From assembly GCA_001724265.1 (NCBI GenBank), contig MEDY01000087.1, forward strand, positions 62,001 to 126,000: a DNA stretch of 64,000 nt. Reading direction: 5' to 3'. How positions within the stretch are numbered: position 1 is the stretch's first letter; every line of letters begins with the position of its first letter. The stretch comes from Rhizaria sp. SCN 62-66. Taxonomy: Eukaryota; Rhizaria, unplaced. This document shows, piece after piece, positions 35,127-47,200 of this stretch. Both the position numbers and the translations under genes were made by a program. The notes below the pieces were generated by a model, which was not told the origin of the DNA, ran no database searches, and was given only the letters and a program-made list of their open reading frames with translations.

Positions 35127-38100
35127 TGGGAGGCTACGGGAACAACAATAACGACGGTTACGGCCACCACGGCGGCCACGGCGGCGGCCACGGCGGGAAC
35201 CAGCGCCACCACAACCACCACGGCCACCACGGCCACGGCCAGGGCCAGGGCGCGCTCGGCGGCGGCATGGGCGGCGGCTACGGCGGCGGCAACATGCTCC
35301 GCGGCGATCGCGGCGACCGTGGCGACCGCAACAACAGCAACAACAACAGCAACAGCGGTAACAACAACGGCGCCAACTCGCTCGGCGGCGGCATGTCATC
35401 CGCCTCCGATTCGGCCGCCGCGGGCCCCGGCGGCGCCAACTCGAGCGTGCCCCCCGCCGGCGGGCTTCCGGCCTCGCTCCTGGCGCAGCTCGGCATCCCG
35501 CCCGCCGTCGTCCTCGGCCTCCAGGTTCGTGCAAATGCCCCAAAACAGATCTAGCTCAGTCCTATTACGCATTCTTAGAATCACTGTAATGTGTTTCAAT
35601 TCATTGGCTTAATTTGTACCTGCAATACCAAATTGATCTATCTCCCTCACATGTTGATCTACATTTATTATTTTTCTGTTTCTGTTCTTCAGGCTCTCAA
35701 CTCGTCCGTGTCGTCGTCGGACGCGGTGCTGGAGCACGTAATGGCCTCTTGCATGGCCAAGTTCCGCCACGAGCTGCCCGCCGCCGACCTCATGGCGCGC
35801 TCGCAGCAACAGTTCCGCGCGAACCTGCACCACCTGCCGCCGCACCTGTCGCCAATCCCGACGCGGATGAGTCACACGCCGTTCCCTCCGCCGACGCCGG
35901 AGTCCGAGTCGTTCGAGGTGACCCACGGCCACAACGCCGAGGCGCCGCTGCCGACCATCCCGGCGCTCACGGCCGCCGCGGCCGCCGCGTCCTCCGCCGC
36001 CGCGGCGTCGGGCGTGGCCGGGGCCGGTGGCGCGGCGACGGTGGGCACGCCCCAGCCGCCGCCGCCGGGCCTCATGGTGCTGAGCGAGATGTGCAAGACG
36101 CAGATGGGTTCACGGTCGATCCAGAACCAGCTGCTCGAAGGCGACCCCACGTTCGTGGACTTCGTGCTGCGCGAGACGTTCGAGACTCTGTCGGACCTGA
36201 TGTACAACCTCTTCGGCAACTACTTGGTGCAGTCGCTAATCACTCTGTGCACGCCGCCGCAGCGCATGCGCATCGTGGCGCACATCGCGCCGTCGCTGAT
36301 GCCGCTGGCATGCGACAAGCAGGGCACGCGTGCCGTGCAGAAGCTCGTCGAGTGCGCGTCGACTCCCGTGGAGCGCGCCGTCATCCTCGACGCGCTGCTG
36401 GGCGGCACCGCGGCCATGGACGTCGCGGCCAGCGAGATGATGCTCGCTAAGTGCATCTACACGCAGGGCGCCATGCGCTTCCTGCGTCACGCCGACCGTC
36501 CACTGCTGCCCCCCCGCGGCGGCGTCCCCGTCCTGGGCACGCCCTCGCTGTGCCTGGGCTCGATGGAGCACTCGCCTGCGGCGCTGCGGCTCATGCATGA
36601 CGTCAACGGCTGGCACGTGATCAATGTTGCGCTTGAGTTCTTCCCGCTGCGCATCCTCATCACGTCGGGCATCATCGACACGCTCTACTCGGTCACGCGC
36701 GCGCTGTCATCTGACCAGCACGGCGTCGTGCTGCTCAAGAAGGCGCTCACGGTCACGCCCTCGTTCATGTACGTGGCATTCGCGCAAAGCATCATCATCG
36801 ACGCGCCCACGCTCGCCAACAACCAGTTCGGCAACTACCTCATCCAGCACCTGGTCGAGCGCGCGGCGGGCCTCAACGAGGTCAGCAACGCGCTCAACGC
36901 GCGCCTCAAGGACGACATCGCGGCCGCCGAGGCCAACGCGGCCGCGGGCATCGACGAGGACGCCGACGACGACGCCGCGGCGGCCGGCGCCGCGCTGCCC
37001 AGCCTGACCACGCCCTCGGCCGTGCCGCCGATGACTGCGGCGTCGGTTGCCGTCTCGCCCGCGCTCAACAAGCGGCCCGTGCCTGCCACGGCTGCGTCGG
37101 CTCACCTGCCGCGCTCGACGGGCAACATCGACGTCGACACGGCCAACCTTCAGGTCGCGGCCACGCTCGAGGCGCTGGCGTCCCTGCCAGCAGCGGACCG
37201 TGACCGCTACTACCAGATCAACACGGCGCTGGCGCAGGCCTTCCGCGGCTGCGTGCACACCCTGTCATGCCAGAAGTTCGCCTCCAAGGTCATCGAGCGC
37301 TGCCTCCGCGTGGGCGCGCCCGAGCTGCGCAACCCGATTGTGGCGGAGCTCGTGGCCGACCCGCAGGCGTTCATGACGCTCGTGCAGGACCCCAGCGGCG
37401 GCTTCGTGATCCAAAACGTGCTCAAAGTGGCTGACCTGGACCACGCCATGCACGCCGCGACGATCCTGCTGCAGCACATTCCGGCGCTGCCTCGCACCTC
37501 GCGGAAGCGCTGGGAGAAGCACATCGAGATGGTGCGCGTGCGTCTCTCGCTCGCGCAGGTCGCCAGCAAGAACGCCGCCGCCGCCGGGGGCGCGGGCGCC
37601 GCTGCCGCTGGCAACATCCCCGGCGCCGATGCCATCGCCTCGCTCGACGCGGCGGCCGCGGCGGCGGGCTTCGACGCCTCCTCGCCCCAGTCGACCAGCA
37701 GCTCGGACAGCAGCGCCGGCGCCGGTCACAGCGGCCACGGTCACGGACACGGACACGGCGGCCACAGTCATGGTCACGGTCACAGTGGTCACGGCCACGG
37801 CGGCCACGGGCGCTACCAGGGCGGCAACAGCAACAGCGGCAGTGGCCAACAGCAGCAGCTGTCGCTCGCATCGTACGGCCACGGCCCCTCGAGCCTGATG
37901 CTTGCGCAGCAGCAGCAACAGCAGCAGCAGCACCACGGCGGCGGCGGCCACAGCGGGCACCACGGTCACAGCCACCACGGCGGCGGCAGCCACAGCCACC
38001 ACAACCACCACGGCCCGCGCCACAATATGAACGGCGGCGGCGGCATGATGCACAACAGCGGCGGCAGCTACGGCAACCGCTCCGGCCTGGACGCGCACAT

Positions 38101-38449
38101 GTCTTCGCTCAGCCTCAGCGCGCAGCCGGCCTCCGCGGCCTCCTCCTCGGCCTCCGCCGGGTCCGCGGCCGGCGCCGGCGCCGCCGCGCCCCCCACCGCG
38201 GCCGCAGCCGTGCGCGCAGCCACCAGCGGCGGCCGCAGCAACGGCGCCGCGGGCGCGCACAGCGGGCAGAACCGCGCCGGCGGCGCCGCAGGCTCCCACT
38301 CGCACCGCGGCGGCAGCGCCGGCGGCAGTGGCGGCCGCGGCGGCCGCGGCGGCGCCCCCGCGACGGGCGCGGCCGCTGGCGGCAACAACAACGGCAACTC
38401 GGCCGCCTCGACGCTGGCCCCGTACCCGACCTCGGCGCGCCAGAACTAA
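34031..38449 (+). CDS. Pumilio/PUF-family RNA-binding protein with prion-like flanks (1,416 aa)
   Basis: Exon 1 is 34031-35524 and exon 2 is 35693-38449 (TAA). The intron starts GTTCGT, ends TCAG and is phase 0. I chose the ATG at 34031 because upstream sequence looks untranslated. PUF repeats span residues about 630-1110. The RNA-contact tripeptide positions visible are SRSIQ, NYLVQ, TRAVQ, WHVIN, VVLLK, NYLIQ, SKVIE and FVIQ. PUF proteins bind 3' UTRs, typically UGUA-containing, to repress or localise mRNAs. The N-terminal half is Ser/Ala-rich, then Gly-Tyr, His-Gly and Asn repeats. The C-terminal tail repeats the His-Gly pattern with polyglutamine and ends in an RGG-like Gly/Arg segment. 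Such sequence often supports condensate formation. Several repeats lack canonical recognition residues. A long acidic insert lies between repeats near residues 905-1000. Confidence 0.88.
34816..35130 (+). repeat. His-Gly and Asn coding repeats in the PUF N-terminus
   Basis: Tandem CACGGC units encode alternating His-Gly, followed by two AAC runs encoding polyasparagine, with Gly-Tyr-Gly spacers. These are coding microsatellites likely to vary in length. Confidence 0.75.
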
Positions 38450-40847
38450 GTGGTTTAGTAGTACCTGCAGCTCGCTTGTAAGTACCCGCGCATACTTAGT
38501 CAGCACCCTCGCTCACAGTATAACTCGGAAGTTCACCTTACTCTCCAAGGAGTGACTCTTTGCGAAGGCTCGAAGTCTTTTCTTTAGATCTTGTTAGATA
38601 TTTATCACACTTTTTTAGTCAAACCTTTTATGTTGTGTTCTTCTACTCTTCAGTCATCCTGTTTTTTATCTTTTTCGTCAGAGTCCACTAACACGCCCGA
38701 CCGATAGTCCTCCACTCTCGCTATATCGTGTCCTCACTCAAGTCTCAGCCGTTGCCTACTTAAGACACCAAAATCGGCTTGCCACCGCTTTTGCTGTGTG
38801 ATTTGTGGTATGCGTTTCTCTCGAGTCAAGATGAGTGTGTTTGTTCTCAGTTCATAACTCATTCACGTTATGTGCTCACAGTTACTGTCTCGCCAGTGCT
38901 TGCGTGAAGTTCTCGTTGTTGTTGCTTGGCCCAACCTTGCGACAGTAACTGTGTGCACTTTACATAGAACGTGTTTGGGTGTGTTTCTTCTCGTTCATAA
39001 GTTCTTTATGCGCCTCGTCGTGTCCGTGTTCTCCAATGAGTGGTCATGCCTAAGTTAGGCCGCCCATGCGACGCACAACATGGCGAAGGTTCGCATGTTT
39101 CCCTTAGTTTTCAGCATTTCATTCGACAAAGCTAGGTGTTGTTTTTTTAGTTTTCATGTCACTCCTAGTCATTTTATTTGATAACATAACATAATACTAC
39201 ATAACCACATCACACTACATTACATTCACAGTATACTACAGACACCCCAGATAGCTACATACCCCGCGTGCTCAGTTTCGCACTCGCAAACACCCCCTTA
39301 CGCAAAAGAACACTCTTACATTATCACACGCACTCCTCATTGCACGATTAACACGGCTAAAGCACGACTAGTCTGTGTTTTTTTATCTCTGAGTCGTGTG
39401 GTCTGTTGTTTTTGCGTCGTGTCTTGTGACTGCGGCCGCCCCTTATTACCTCAGCAGCGTGCATTCTATAGCAAATTAGCAATTTAGCCTAGTGTCCACT
39501 TTGTCATACGCAAGTTGACGACACTGTCATAGTCATTCCTTCCTTCACCATCCCCTCGCCCCTGCACTTCATCGTCTCTCTCTCGTCCACTGTCTTCCTT
39601 CTCAATCACTCTCTTCCTTGTTCGTATTTTTTTCTCTCAACATCTCTCATCTCCAGCTTATTGTCACTCTCTCAATCGCGTCAAGTTTTGCGTATTCGTA
39701 TCTGTGCTTTTTGAGTTCATCTCGTGGCAATATCAGTCTCTCGGTTTATAGTTGCAGCGGCGCTATCAGAGACTTGCCCATAGTCACCTCAATCACCTTC
39801 TCAAACGAATCCCAACCCTTGCCGCTTCCAGTTAAGCTCTATTCAAACGCGTCTTCCCTCTTCCACACTGGTTTGGCACTGGTTTGCTTTCAAGTGTCTG
39901 CAAGTAATGCCAGTCTCTGTCACTGACTCGCGTTGTATCATTCTCTTTTCCCTCTCTCTCTCTCTCTTTTTCATCGTTTATTCTTAATCAAAGCAATCTT
40001 CGCTCCACACCTCATAGTCCAGCATTCCCGTCTCAGCTCGTTCACTGCCGTCCTCAAGTGCTTATCTTTGCTGGAACGGACTTGCCCATGTTGCTATGAA
40101 GTATGTGCGTCAAAGATGTTTCGGCTTTGTCTTCGTAAGTTTCGATAGTTTGGCCGCCGTCCCTCCCCTGCGCTGGGGGAGGCGTGCGGACCCAGGGCCC
40201 AGTTAGGCGGCCACTTACACGGTCCCGCTCGCACACTTACATCCTCGCGACGCGTGCTCGCGCACGCAACCCCCGCCAACACAGCAGCAACACCGCAGGT
40301 GTGCTTCATTGCTCGCGAGTGGGTGCCGTGTGGATGGCGAGTCGCGACGGCGTAGCGCTGGCCGCCACAGAGAGCCCTACGGGCGACGTTTCCGCATTGC
40401 ACCGCAACAGCTGCAACCTCACACAAATGACCAACTGACTTGCGAGCTGCTTTCTCTATCATCGCTGCACGGTCGGTCTGCTCGTGTGTGGTCAATCTTT
40501 GCTGCTTGTGTGCTTTTAACGTTAATGTTGGCCCCGATTTCACTTAGCATGCGTGTGTGTTCAATAGTATATGAGCAATTTATATATATATAGCTCATCA
40601 CCCGTCGATATCCTGTTCAGAACGTTCTTCAACGGCCTTTCAGAAGGAGATGGATAATACAAAGACGATTATGTATCCCCGAACCCAAAACCGAATGCAA
40701 AATTTGTTCGTCTTCCGTGACTTCGAAGACCGTGCCCGATTACCAACCCGACCACACTGAAAAAGATGTATCTTGACTCGCTTCACATCGCAGCCGCACT
40801 CTCGCTCCACATTCCATCCCTTCTAAATGTAGTCGTCGCGCCCGACC
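38450..40847. other. largest non-genic region (about 2.4 kb)
   Basis: No protein-like frame is visible on either strand. The left part is T-rich and probably includes the PUF 3' UTR. There is a CT microsatellite at about 39950-39968, a GC-rich island at about 40150-40440 and a (TA)n run near 40580-40592. The right end runs into the copia fragment, so part of this may be decayed transposon or noncoding RNA. I cannot support a specific RNA. Confidence 0.45.
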
Positions 40848-41560
40848 TACAAGCGACGTGGTTCTAACGGCAAGACAAACACCTTAGTGTTGTGCTATGT
40901 CGATGACTGTGTCGCCCTTGCTCCTACAGCCACGGACGTCACCACGATCAAGAATGAGCTCAGCACCCGCTTCAAGGCCACTGATGGAGGCGACCTCAAG
41001 TTCGTACTGGGGCTTCAAGTCGAGCGCAACCGCGTGACGCGCGAGATCTTCCTCTTCCATCCCCTCCTCCACCTACACTGAGCTCATTGCAGCACACGTC
41101 ATGAGCGCTGCCAACGTGGCCACAACTCCTCTCGCCATGGGTACTGTTCTCATGCTTGATTCTGCGCACAAGGACGATCTCGACGGTGACGGTGGCGACG
41201 GGTACTCCAGGCTGGTTGGCAGCCTGGTGTACCACTCCGGCACGGTCCGCCCAGACCTTGCGTATCCAGCTGCATATCTCGGCCAATACCTCGCTAGGCT
41301 CGGCCACGCACACTGGGCGGCAGCAAAGCGCGTGCTGCGCTACCTCAAGGGCACGGCTGTCTATTGGCAGCGCCTCGGCGGCTTCAAGAGTGGCGGCAAA
41401 AACTGTGTCTATTCGGACTCAGATTGGGCCGGCGACCCTGTCCAACGTCGGTACACTACGTATTGTTCAGCTCAACGGAGCTCACATGTCCCATCGTCTA
41501 GAAGAGCTGCAAACAGATGTTCCCTGCGGAGTCAACGACGTAGGCTGAGATAGTTGCAGC
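40848..41560 (+). mobile_element. decayed Ty1/copia retrotransposon pol fragment (RT end and RNase H)
   Basis: From about 40848, one frame reads YKRRG, then VLCYVDDCVA (the copia YVDD reverse transcriptase site), then DLKFVLGLQVERN. After a frameshift near 41045-41075, another frame gives YSRLVGSLVYHSG, RPDLAYPAAYLGQYL, HWAAAKRVLRYLKGT and then YSDSDWAGD, the copia RT/RNase H junction. A second frameshift near 41450 shifts VQLNGAH into a third frame. Gag, protease, integrase and most of RT are absent, and no LTRs were recognised. It is a dead partial copy lying 0.2 kb upstream of the EF-hand gene. Confidence 0.88.
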
Positions 41561-41773
41561 ATCTTTTACGACCAAGGATGAGCTCTCCATAAATGCTCTG
41601 GGTTCCTGGTGCGCGACCAATAGCTGAGGGGGGCAAGTTCAATAACACTCATAACGTCGATTCACAAGCCGTATTGCTGCGAAAAATTGACATTTTCACG
41701 AGTTTCGGCTCATTTCAACTACTCTTCTAATTTTGCTCGCTCCCGATCGGTGTTTTTACAGCTCAAACCCAAC

Positions 41774-43656
41774 ATGTCTGAGGCCGCCCTCAAGGTACGA
41801 ATTGACCAGCTAGGATCCGGTATATCTTTGTATGCAGGGCCTCCTACTAATTGTCACGGACACGCTCACTTTAAGCACCAGATAAAGAAGCTCATATCCT
41901 CACACTTCATTTTCTTTTTGTGTCTGTAGGCTGAGTGCAAGGTGCGTATCATACTCTAATCTCTCTCGTTTCCTCTCACCACACACGTTTTTTCTCGTTT
42001 AGTCGGACGCTGCAACCTGCGTGTAAAGCCGGACATCCAGCCCGACTAAACCGATGCAACTATTATATTAACTATGACAACCCTTTTTCAAATGGCTTCA
42101 CTGCGGGCTGGACCCTTTTGTGATCTTTCTTGCCTTTCAACTTCTTGTATCTGGCGAGCCTCCCTTCGTGGCTCCCGGACAGACCGACCCTCCTCAAGCA
42201 TCTTCCTCCAAGCGTCTCGCGACTCAATCCCATATCTGATATCAACTTCGTGTTAATCCCCTTTGCACTCGCAACAACTTAGAACGCGTTCGACTTCTAC
42301 GACAACGACAAGTCTGGCAACATCGACTCGGCGGAGTTCGCCCAGCTCTGCGCCGTCGTCGGCGTTAAGACGTCTGCTGACGAACTCAGCACTCTCTTCG
42401 CTTCGGTCAACACCAGTAAGTCCGGCCGCATCGACTTCAACGAGTTCTGGACCTGGTGGTCTTCGACCGACAAGGCTGCGACGGCGAAGATGGCCGATAT
42501 CCGCTCCCGTCTCCTCGTTGCCCGTGGCTCTTCGTTCCTGTCCAAGTCCTTCACCAACAAGGTCGCCAAGAACGCCTCCGAAGGCGCCACCAACTTCGTC
42601 ATCTTGAAGCCCGTCTCTGACGTCCAGATGGGCATCAGCTACCAGGTCGGCTCTGACTACTCGCCCCTGACCGACGCCCTCTCGGTGGCCCCCGACGCGC
42701 TCGGAGCCCTCGCCTTCGACTTCACCATCACCTCCGAGGACGCCGCGCCCTACGCCGAGGCGATGCTCAAGCTGGTCGGCTCCGTCTCCGCCACGAACAT
42801 CTCTGCCTGCAAGGGCTACGAGATCCTGCGCCCCGAGCCGGGCGTGATGCGCTTGGTTTTCTTCCTCGGCGAGAGTGACATGTTCGACATCATCCCCGCC
42901 TTCCCGGTCAAGGCCAACGCCGCCCTTAAGTTCGGCTGGAACCTCGGCACGATCGGCGAGAAGGAGTTCGACATCACCCTGGGCGAGCTGCTCAACGTCG
43001 AGCTCTCGGCCACGCTCGACACGCTGCCCTTCGACGCCACCGAGCTCCTGCCCGCCCTCATCGGCAAGATTAGCGAGATGGGGCTGCCCGTCGACGACTT
43101 TAACAACGCCCCCGGCGTTGCGGACGTCAACAGCGGCAAGTTCAACACCACGGTCGACTTCACCATGGCCATCACGAAGCTCTTCGAGAGTCTCGCCGAG
43201 ACTCTGCCCGTGCCCGTGTCGCTCGACAGCAACATCAGCGACACCGTGACGGAGCTCGCCCCCATGTTCCTCTTGTCCGGCGACCCGCGCTCGCGCCGCG
43301 CGGCGATGCAGAACATCTCTACCGCGGACCAGGCGATGGACGTGCTCAAGATGTTCATCACCCGCGACATCCGCACCATCAAGGGCGTCCACGCCGAGCT
43401 CAAGGGCAAGTACGGCATGTCCATCGACCTCCTCAACTTCTTCTCCCCCGACACCATCGCGGGCTTCATCAAGGGCGCCGTGGGCGTTGCCGCGAAGATT
43501 GCCAAGGACCTGCCGATGCCGACGGACGAGGAGATCGCCGAGTACGACGCGCAGCAGCTGCTCGAGCTCCAGGGCGGCGAGGGCGACGGTGAGGACGACG
43601 AGGTCATCGCCACTGAAGCTGCCGACGGCGATGACGAAGTCAACTACGAGGACTAA
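41774..43656 (+). CDS. EF-hand protein with 12-nt microexon (468 aa)
   Basis: Exons are 41774-41794 (7 codons), 41930-41941 (4 codons) and 42283-43656 (TAA), all phase 0. Donors are GTACGA and GTGCGT; acceptors are GTAG and TTAG. The N-terminus reads MSEAALKAECK then NAFDFYD. EF-hand 1 has a canonical calcium loop at residues 18-29 (D, D, S, G, I, D and E in the liganding pattern). EF-hand 2, loop residues 54-65, starts with Asn instead of Asp, so it may bind weakly. The remaining 390 residues form a well-ordered, Leu/Asp-rich domain I do not recognise, ending in an acidic tail. No membrane helix or signal peptide is seen. A calcium-responsive soluble protein is inferred. If the microexon is skipped, the frame is still kept. 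Confidence 0.8.
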
Positions 43657-44287
43657 GGTAATTTCTCTCTGTTGATGGTTGTGATCCCCTGACTACCACG
43701 CCATCTAATCGTTAAAAAGATTAAAGTAGAACAAGTGACCAGTGATTTGAGAACTCCTCGATGACCTAAGAGAGTATAGATATTCCTTGAGTAGCATAAG
43801 TGCTGGCTCATGGTGAAGATTAGACTGTGAAAAATACATAACATAAGCATGATGACAATTAGAAGTGATATAACGCTCGAGTCCGAAGATAACAGAGATT
43901 AATAGTAATTGTGCCCAAGTGTGTGACCAGATAAGCCCGCCGGAATTGGATCCATGACCGTCAGACCCCACGTTGAATTAAAATGCATTTCAGGGCAAAG
44001 GTGCCGTAACCTGACATTTAATTTATGTCACCGTCTAAAATGCGTGACTTTTTATACAAATTCAATTACTATCCTCTTTCTTGTGCGCTTATGAAGACGT
44101 AAACGTGACTTTGAAAAACTCACCTCTTCTCATCGGCTTTGACGATCCGCCTAGTTGTTCTGCTAGCAGTTATCCATCTCTAGAGCAACGGGGATCAGTG
44201 TAGACCTGTGTTTGTGTCAACTTCATTTGTGATAATTGTTAGGCGACCCACTTTCCGGTCTTGGTCAGCTTTGACTGAGCTCGGCAG
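43657..44287. other. AT-rich intergenic region
   Basis: This 631-bp spacer separates two plus-strand genes. It is AT-rich, has no credible frame, and would contain the 3' UTR of the EF-hand gene and the promoter of the next gene. Confidence 0.45.
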
Positions 44288-47200
44288 ATGCCGGTGGCCC
44301 CATGCAACACCGTGTCGTCCTCGTCTGACGCCCCCGCATCCGCTGCGGGACGCCACAGCTCCGCTACAACAAGTAGGGCGCCAGTGGTTGCGGTGCCCAG
44401 CAATGGCAACAATGCAAGCACAACTCCTGTTATTGCAACGACCTGGGGGAAGTATCCTTCAGTCGTACGCACATCTCCCGTTCCTATCACAGTACCTGCC
44501 CAGGTAGGCCTCCACGCGAATGTGAGGAATGGTTACGATCGTGGCCACGACCGTAACTACAACGATGACGAAGGCAGCAACCGTGAGCGCGGCCAGGACC
44601 TTGCCCGTGGAAGTGAAGGCACCGCAAGTTACAACAGTCCCTCGGCGCAGGGGACTGAACCCCCGCGCTCTCTACACATTGTTCGTGCATCTGAGCGCCG
44701 TAACGCTGAGCAGGCGGCGAACGGGCTGAGCTCTTTGACTACCAATGTTATGTCTCCCAACAGCAATGGCACACAGCGTGTCGGACAACCAGGGAAGTCC
44801 ATCATCACGGCTAAGGGGAAGACCATCATCACTACAAGCAAGGGCAATTTGACCCCCGCACCCTTAAGTGCGACTACAGCAGTCTCTACAGGATCGGTTC
44901 CTTCCGGTCGGATCATTACGACGCAACGCGATGCTGCAACAGGAGCTGCACCGATGTCACTCACGTTCTCTGGCGCGAACCATGGCATCACGTTGACATC
45001 CGCCGTCCTCAGTCAGTACAACGCATACGTGCCAATTGCATATCTTGGCGACCCTATGAGCAACAACAACGTCAGCGTTGTGAACACTCCCTTCGGCCCC
45101 ATTCACCTGCCGTTACAGCTGCCTCTTCAGTATCATGCACCGGTTGTTCCCGACGACCATGCTGTGACACCGCCTCTCGCCCCCGCTATCGCCGAGGTCA
45201 TGCACCGAGAGCTCGCTGCTCTTCGCAATGATCAGCCCGTATCAATATTGTATGACGAGTCGGATGCTCACCGGCCCAAGACAAATCATAACACTAGCAC
45301 AACAAAGCCCATGAGCTCGCCCTCGGCTGACCTGGCACCTCTCAAAAAGGTGAATGAAATGGTGGATGTGTCGCCTCAAAATGTCATCTCCGTATGTAAA
45401 TTGCAATTGCACTCTGCTTGACTTGTTTTTCCTAGACAGAAAAAAAAGCGCGTATTGACGCTTCAAACACTGTGAAATTGTGATGTTCGATTGAATATTT
45501 CGTTCGTGGATCGGATGAGTACCGTACCTCCATTTGATCGTCGAAATGTAACGCCCACCGCGTCCTCTTGTTTTCACCGATACGCTATCAGTGTGCTGAT
45601 CTCTTGACTCACTCATATGTCTCACTCTGTCTTGGAACAATCTCTCTTGTTTTGCTTTTTCGCTTTTGTTATGCCTTGTGTTGCGTCGCTCTTTGATAGT
45701 CCAACAAGTTGAACATTGACGACTCACATGCAAAGCCCACTGTGTCTGGGATGTCCGCGCTTAAAGAGGCGACCGTCGCTGACTCAGTCAAAGCTGATCC
45801 CTCTAAGGCAGTGATGAGCGAAGAAGAGCGTCTGGCGCTGAAGGCTGCTAAGAAGAATGCCCGCAAGGAACAGAAGCTTCGTGAGAGTCTCGCCAGCGCT
45901 GATGCGGAGAAGGATGCTGCGGAGCGCGCTATTGCCGAACGCGAGCAGAAAATCGTTGCCAATGCGATTACTCCGTTTCTAGCTACGCTCCCTCCACGCC
46001 ATGAGGCCGCCGGCGACGCCACAGCCGCTTAGCCAGTAGTCGACGTGGCAGTAAGCAACGTAAGTACGGTGTCTGCTAGTCTAGAGAACGCAGCTCCTGT
46101 TCAAAACGCGCCTACCGACGAAGTATCGCAGGTCCCCTCCTCTGAAGCCGCGTCAGCTCCGATCATGTCTCACCCGGTCGTTCAGGTGGGTATACAGTCT
46201 ATCCCCGCTCAGTCTGCACAGTCCGTCCCCACCCGCGCCCCCCCTCTGTCCATCGCTGTTCCCTCAGCGTCAGCCTCAGTCCCCATGACCGATGGCCCTG
46301 CTCTCCGGAACCCAGACCAGTATCGATCCTCTCTATTTGGGACTAACACAACGACTCCTCGTCCTATCAGTGGTCCTGGACACATGTCTGGGCCTGGGCT
46401 TGGGTTTGCAGGTGACCACCGCCGAGACTCTTTGCACCGCCCCCCACAGTCATATCAGCAACAACAGCGTGGTGATCCTCGTGCTGAACGTGACCCTCGC
46501 GACTACTCCGAAGGTCGTAGCTCCCTTGATCGCCGTCCAGACTCTCGCAACTATGGCGACCTCCGTGACTACAGGAACCGTGAAAGGTATGAGAAGGATC
46601 GTGACTGGTACGAGAAGGGTCGTGACTGGTACGAGAAGGACCGCCGTGATCGTGAGCGGTATGAAAGGGAGCTGCGCGAACGGGAGCAATGGGAGAAAGA
46701 GCATCGGCTGGAGCGGGAGAGGCAATTGGCGTGGCAAAATCGTGACCATCGCGTTGCTTATGACCGGGACCGGGATCGGGACCGCGACCAGCGTGACAGG
46801 GACAGGGATTTGAGTCGTTATCAGGCTGAATATGAAGCAACCGATCGTCCCCGTTCTCAGCAGCTTGAAACCTCCCCTTATCCTCGTCAGAACATCAACA
46901 ACACCCCCAGCAGTGACAGTGAAGTGGCACCCTCCAATCCACAAGCTGCAGTTAATCTTGCGACTCGAACCTTTTCGTCCGCAACTGGTAACTCAGGACC
47001 TGGACTTGCAGCGCAACCAACTGCCGCCGCACCCCAGAGTACCGCAGATATCTTTCCCACTGCTGCATCTTACGCTCTTGGTCCCATCGGTCGACGTCCG
47101 CCCGCTCTTGCCACTCTCTCGACTCAAGTTGCGACTGGGAGAGTAGGGAGTCCTATCGACATCGATGACGACGATGATGATGGTGATATGCCTCCTCCGC

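Noticed and set aside
40094-40543. 149-codon minus-strand frame in the gene desert
   Set aside because: It has no domain or ordered composition. It lies in the GC-rich island, where stop codons are rarer by chance.
41101-41553. Separate host gene in the copia fragment
   Set aside because: The residues match copia RT/RNase H motifs, and two frameshifts break the frame, so it is a transposon remnant.
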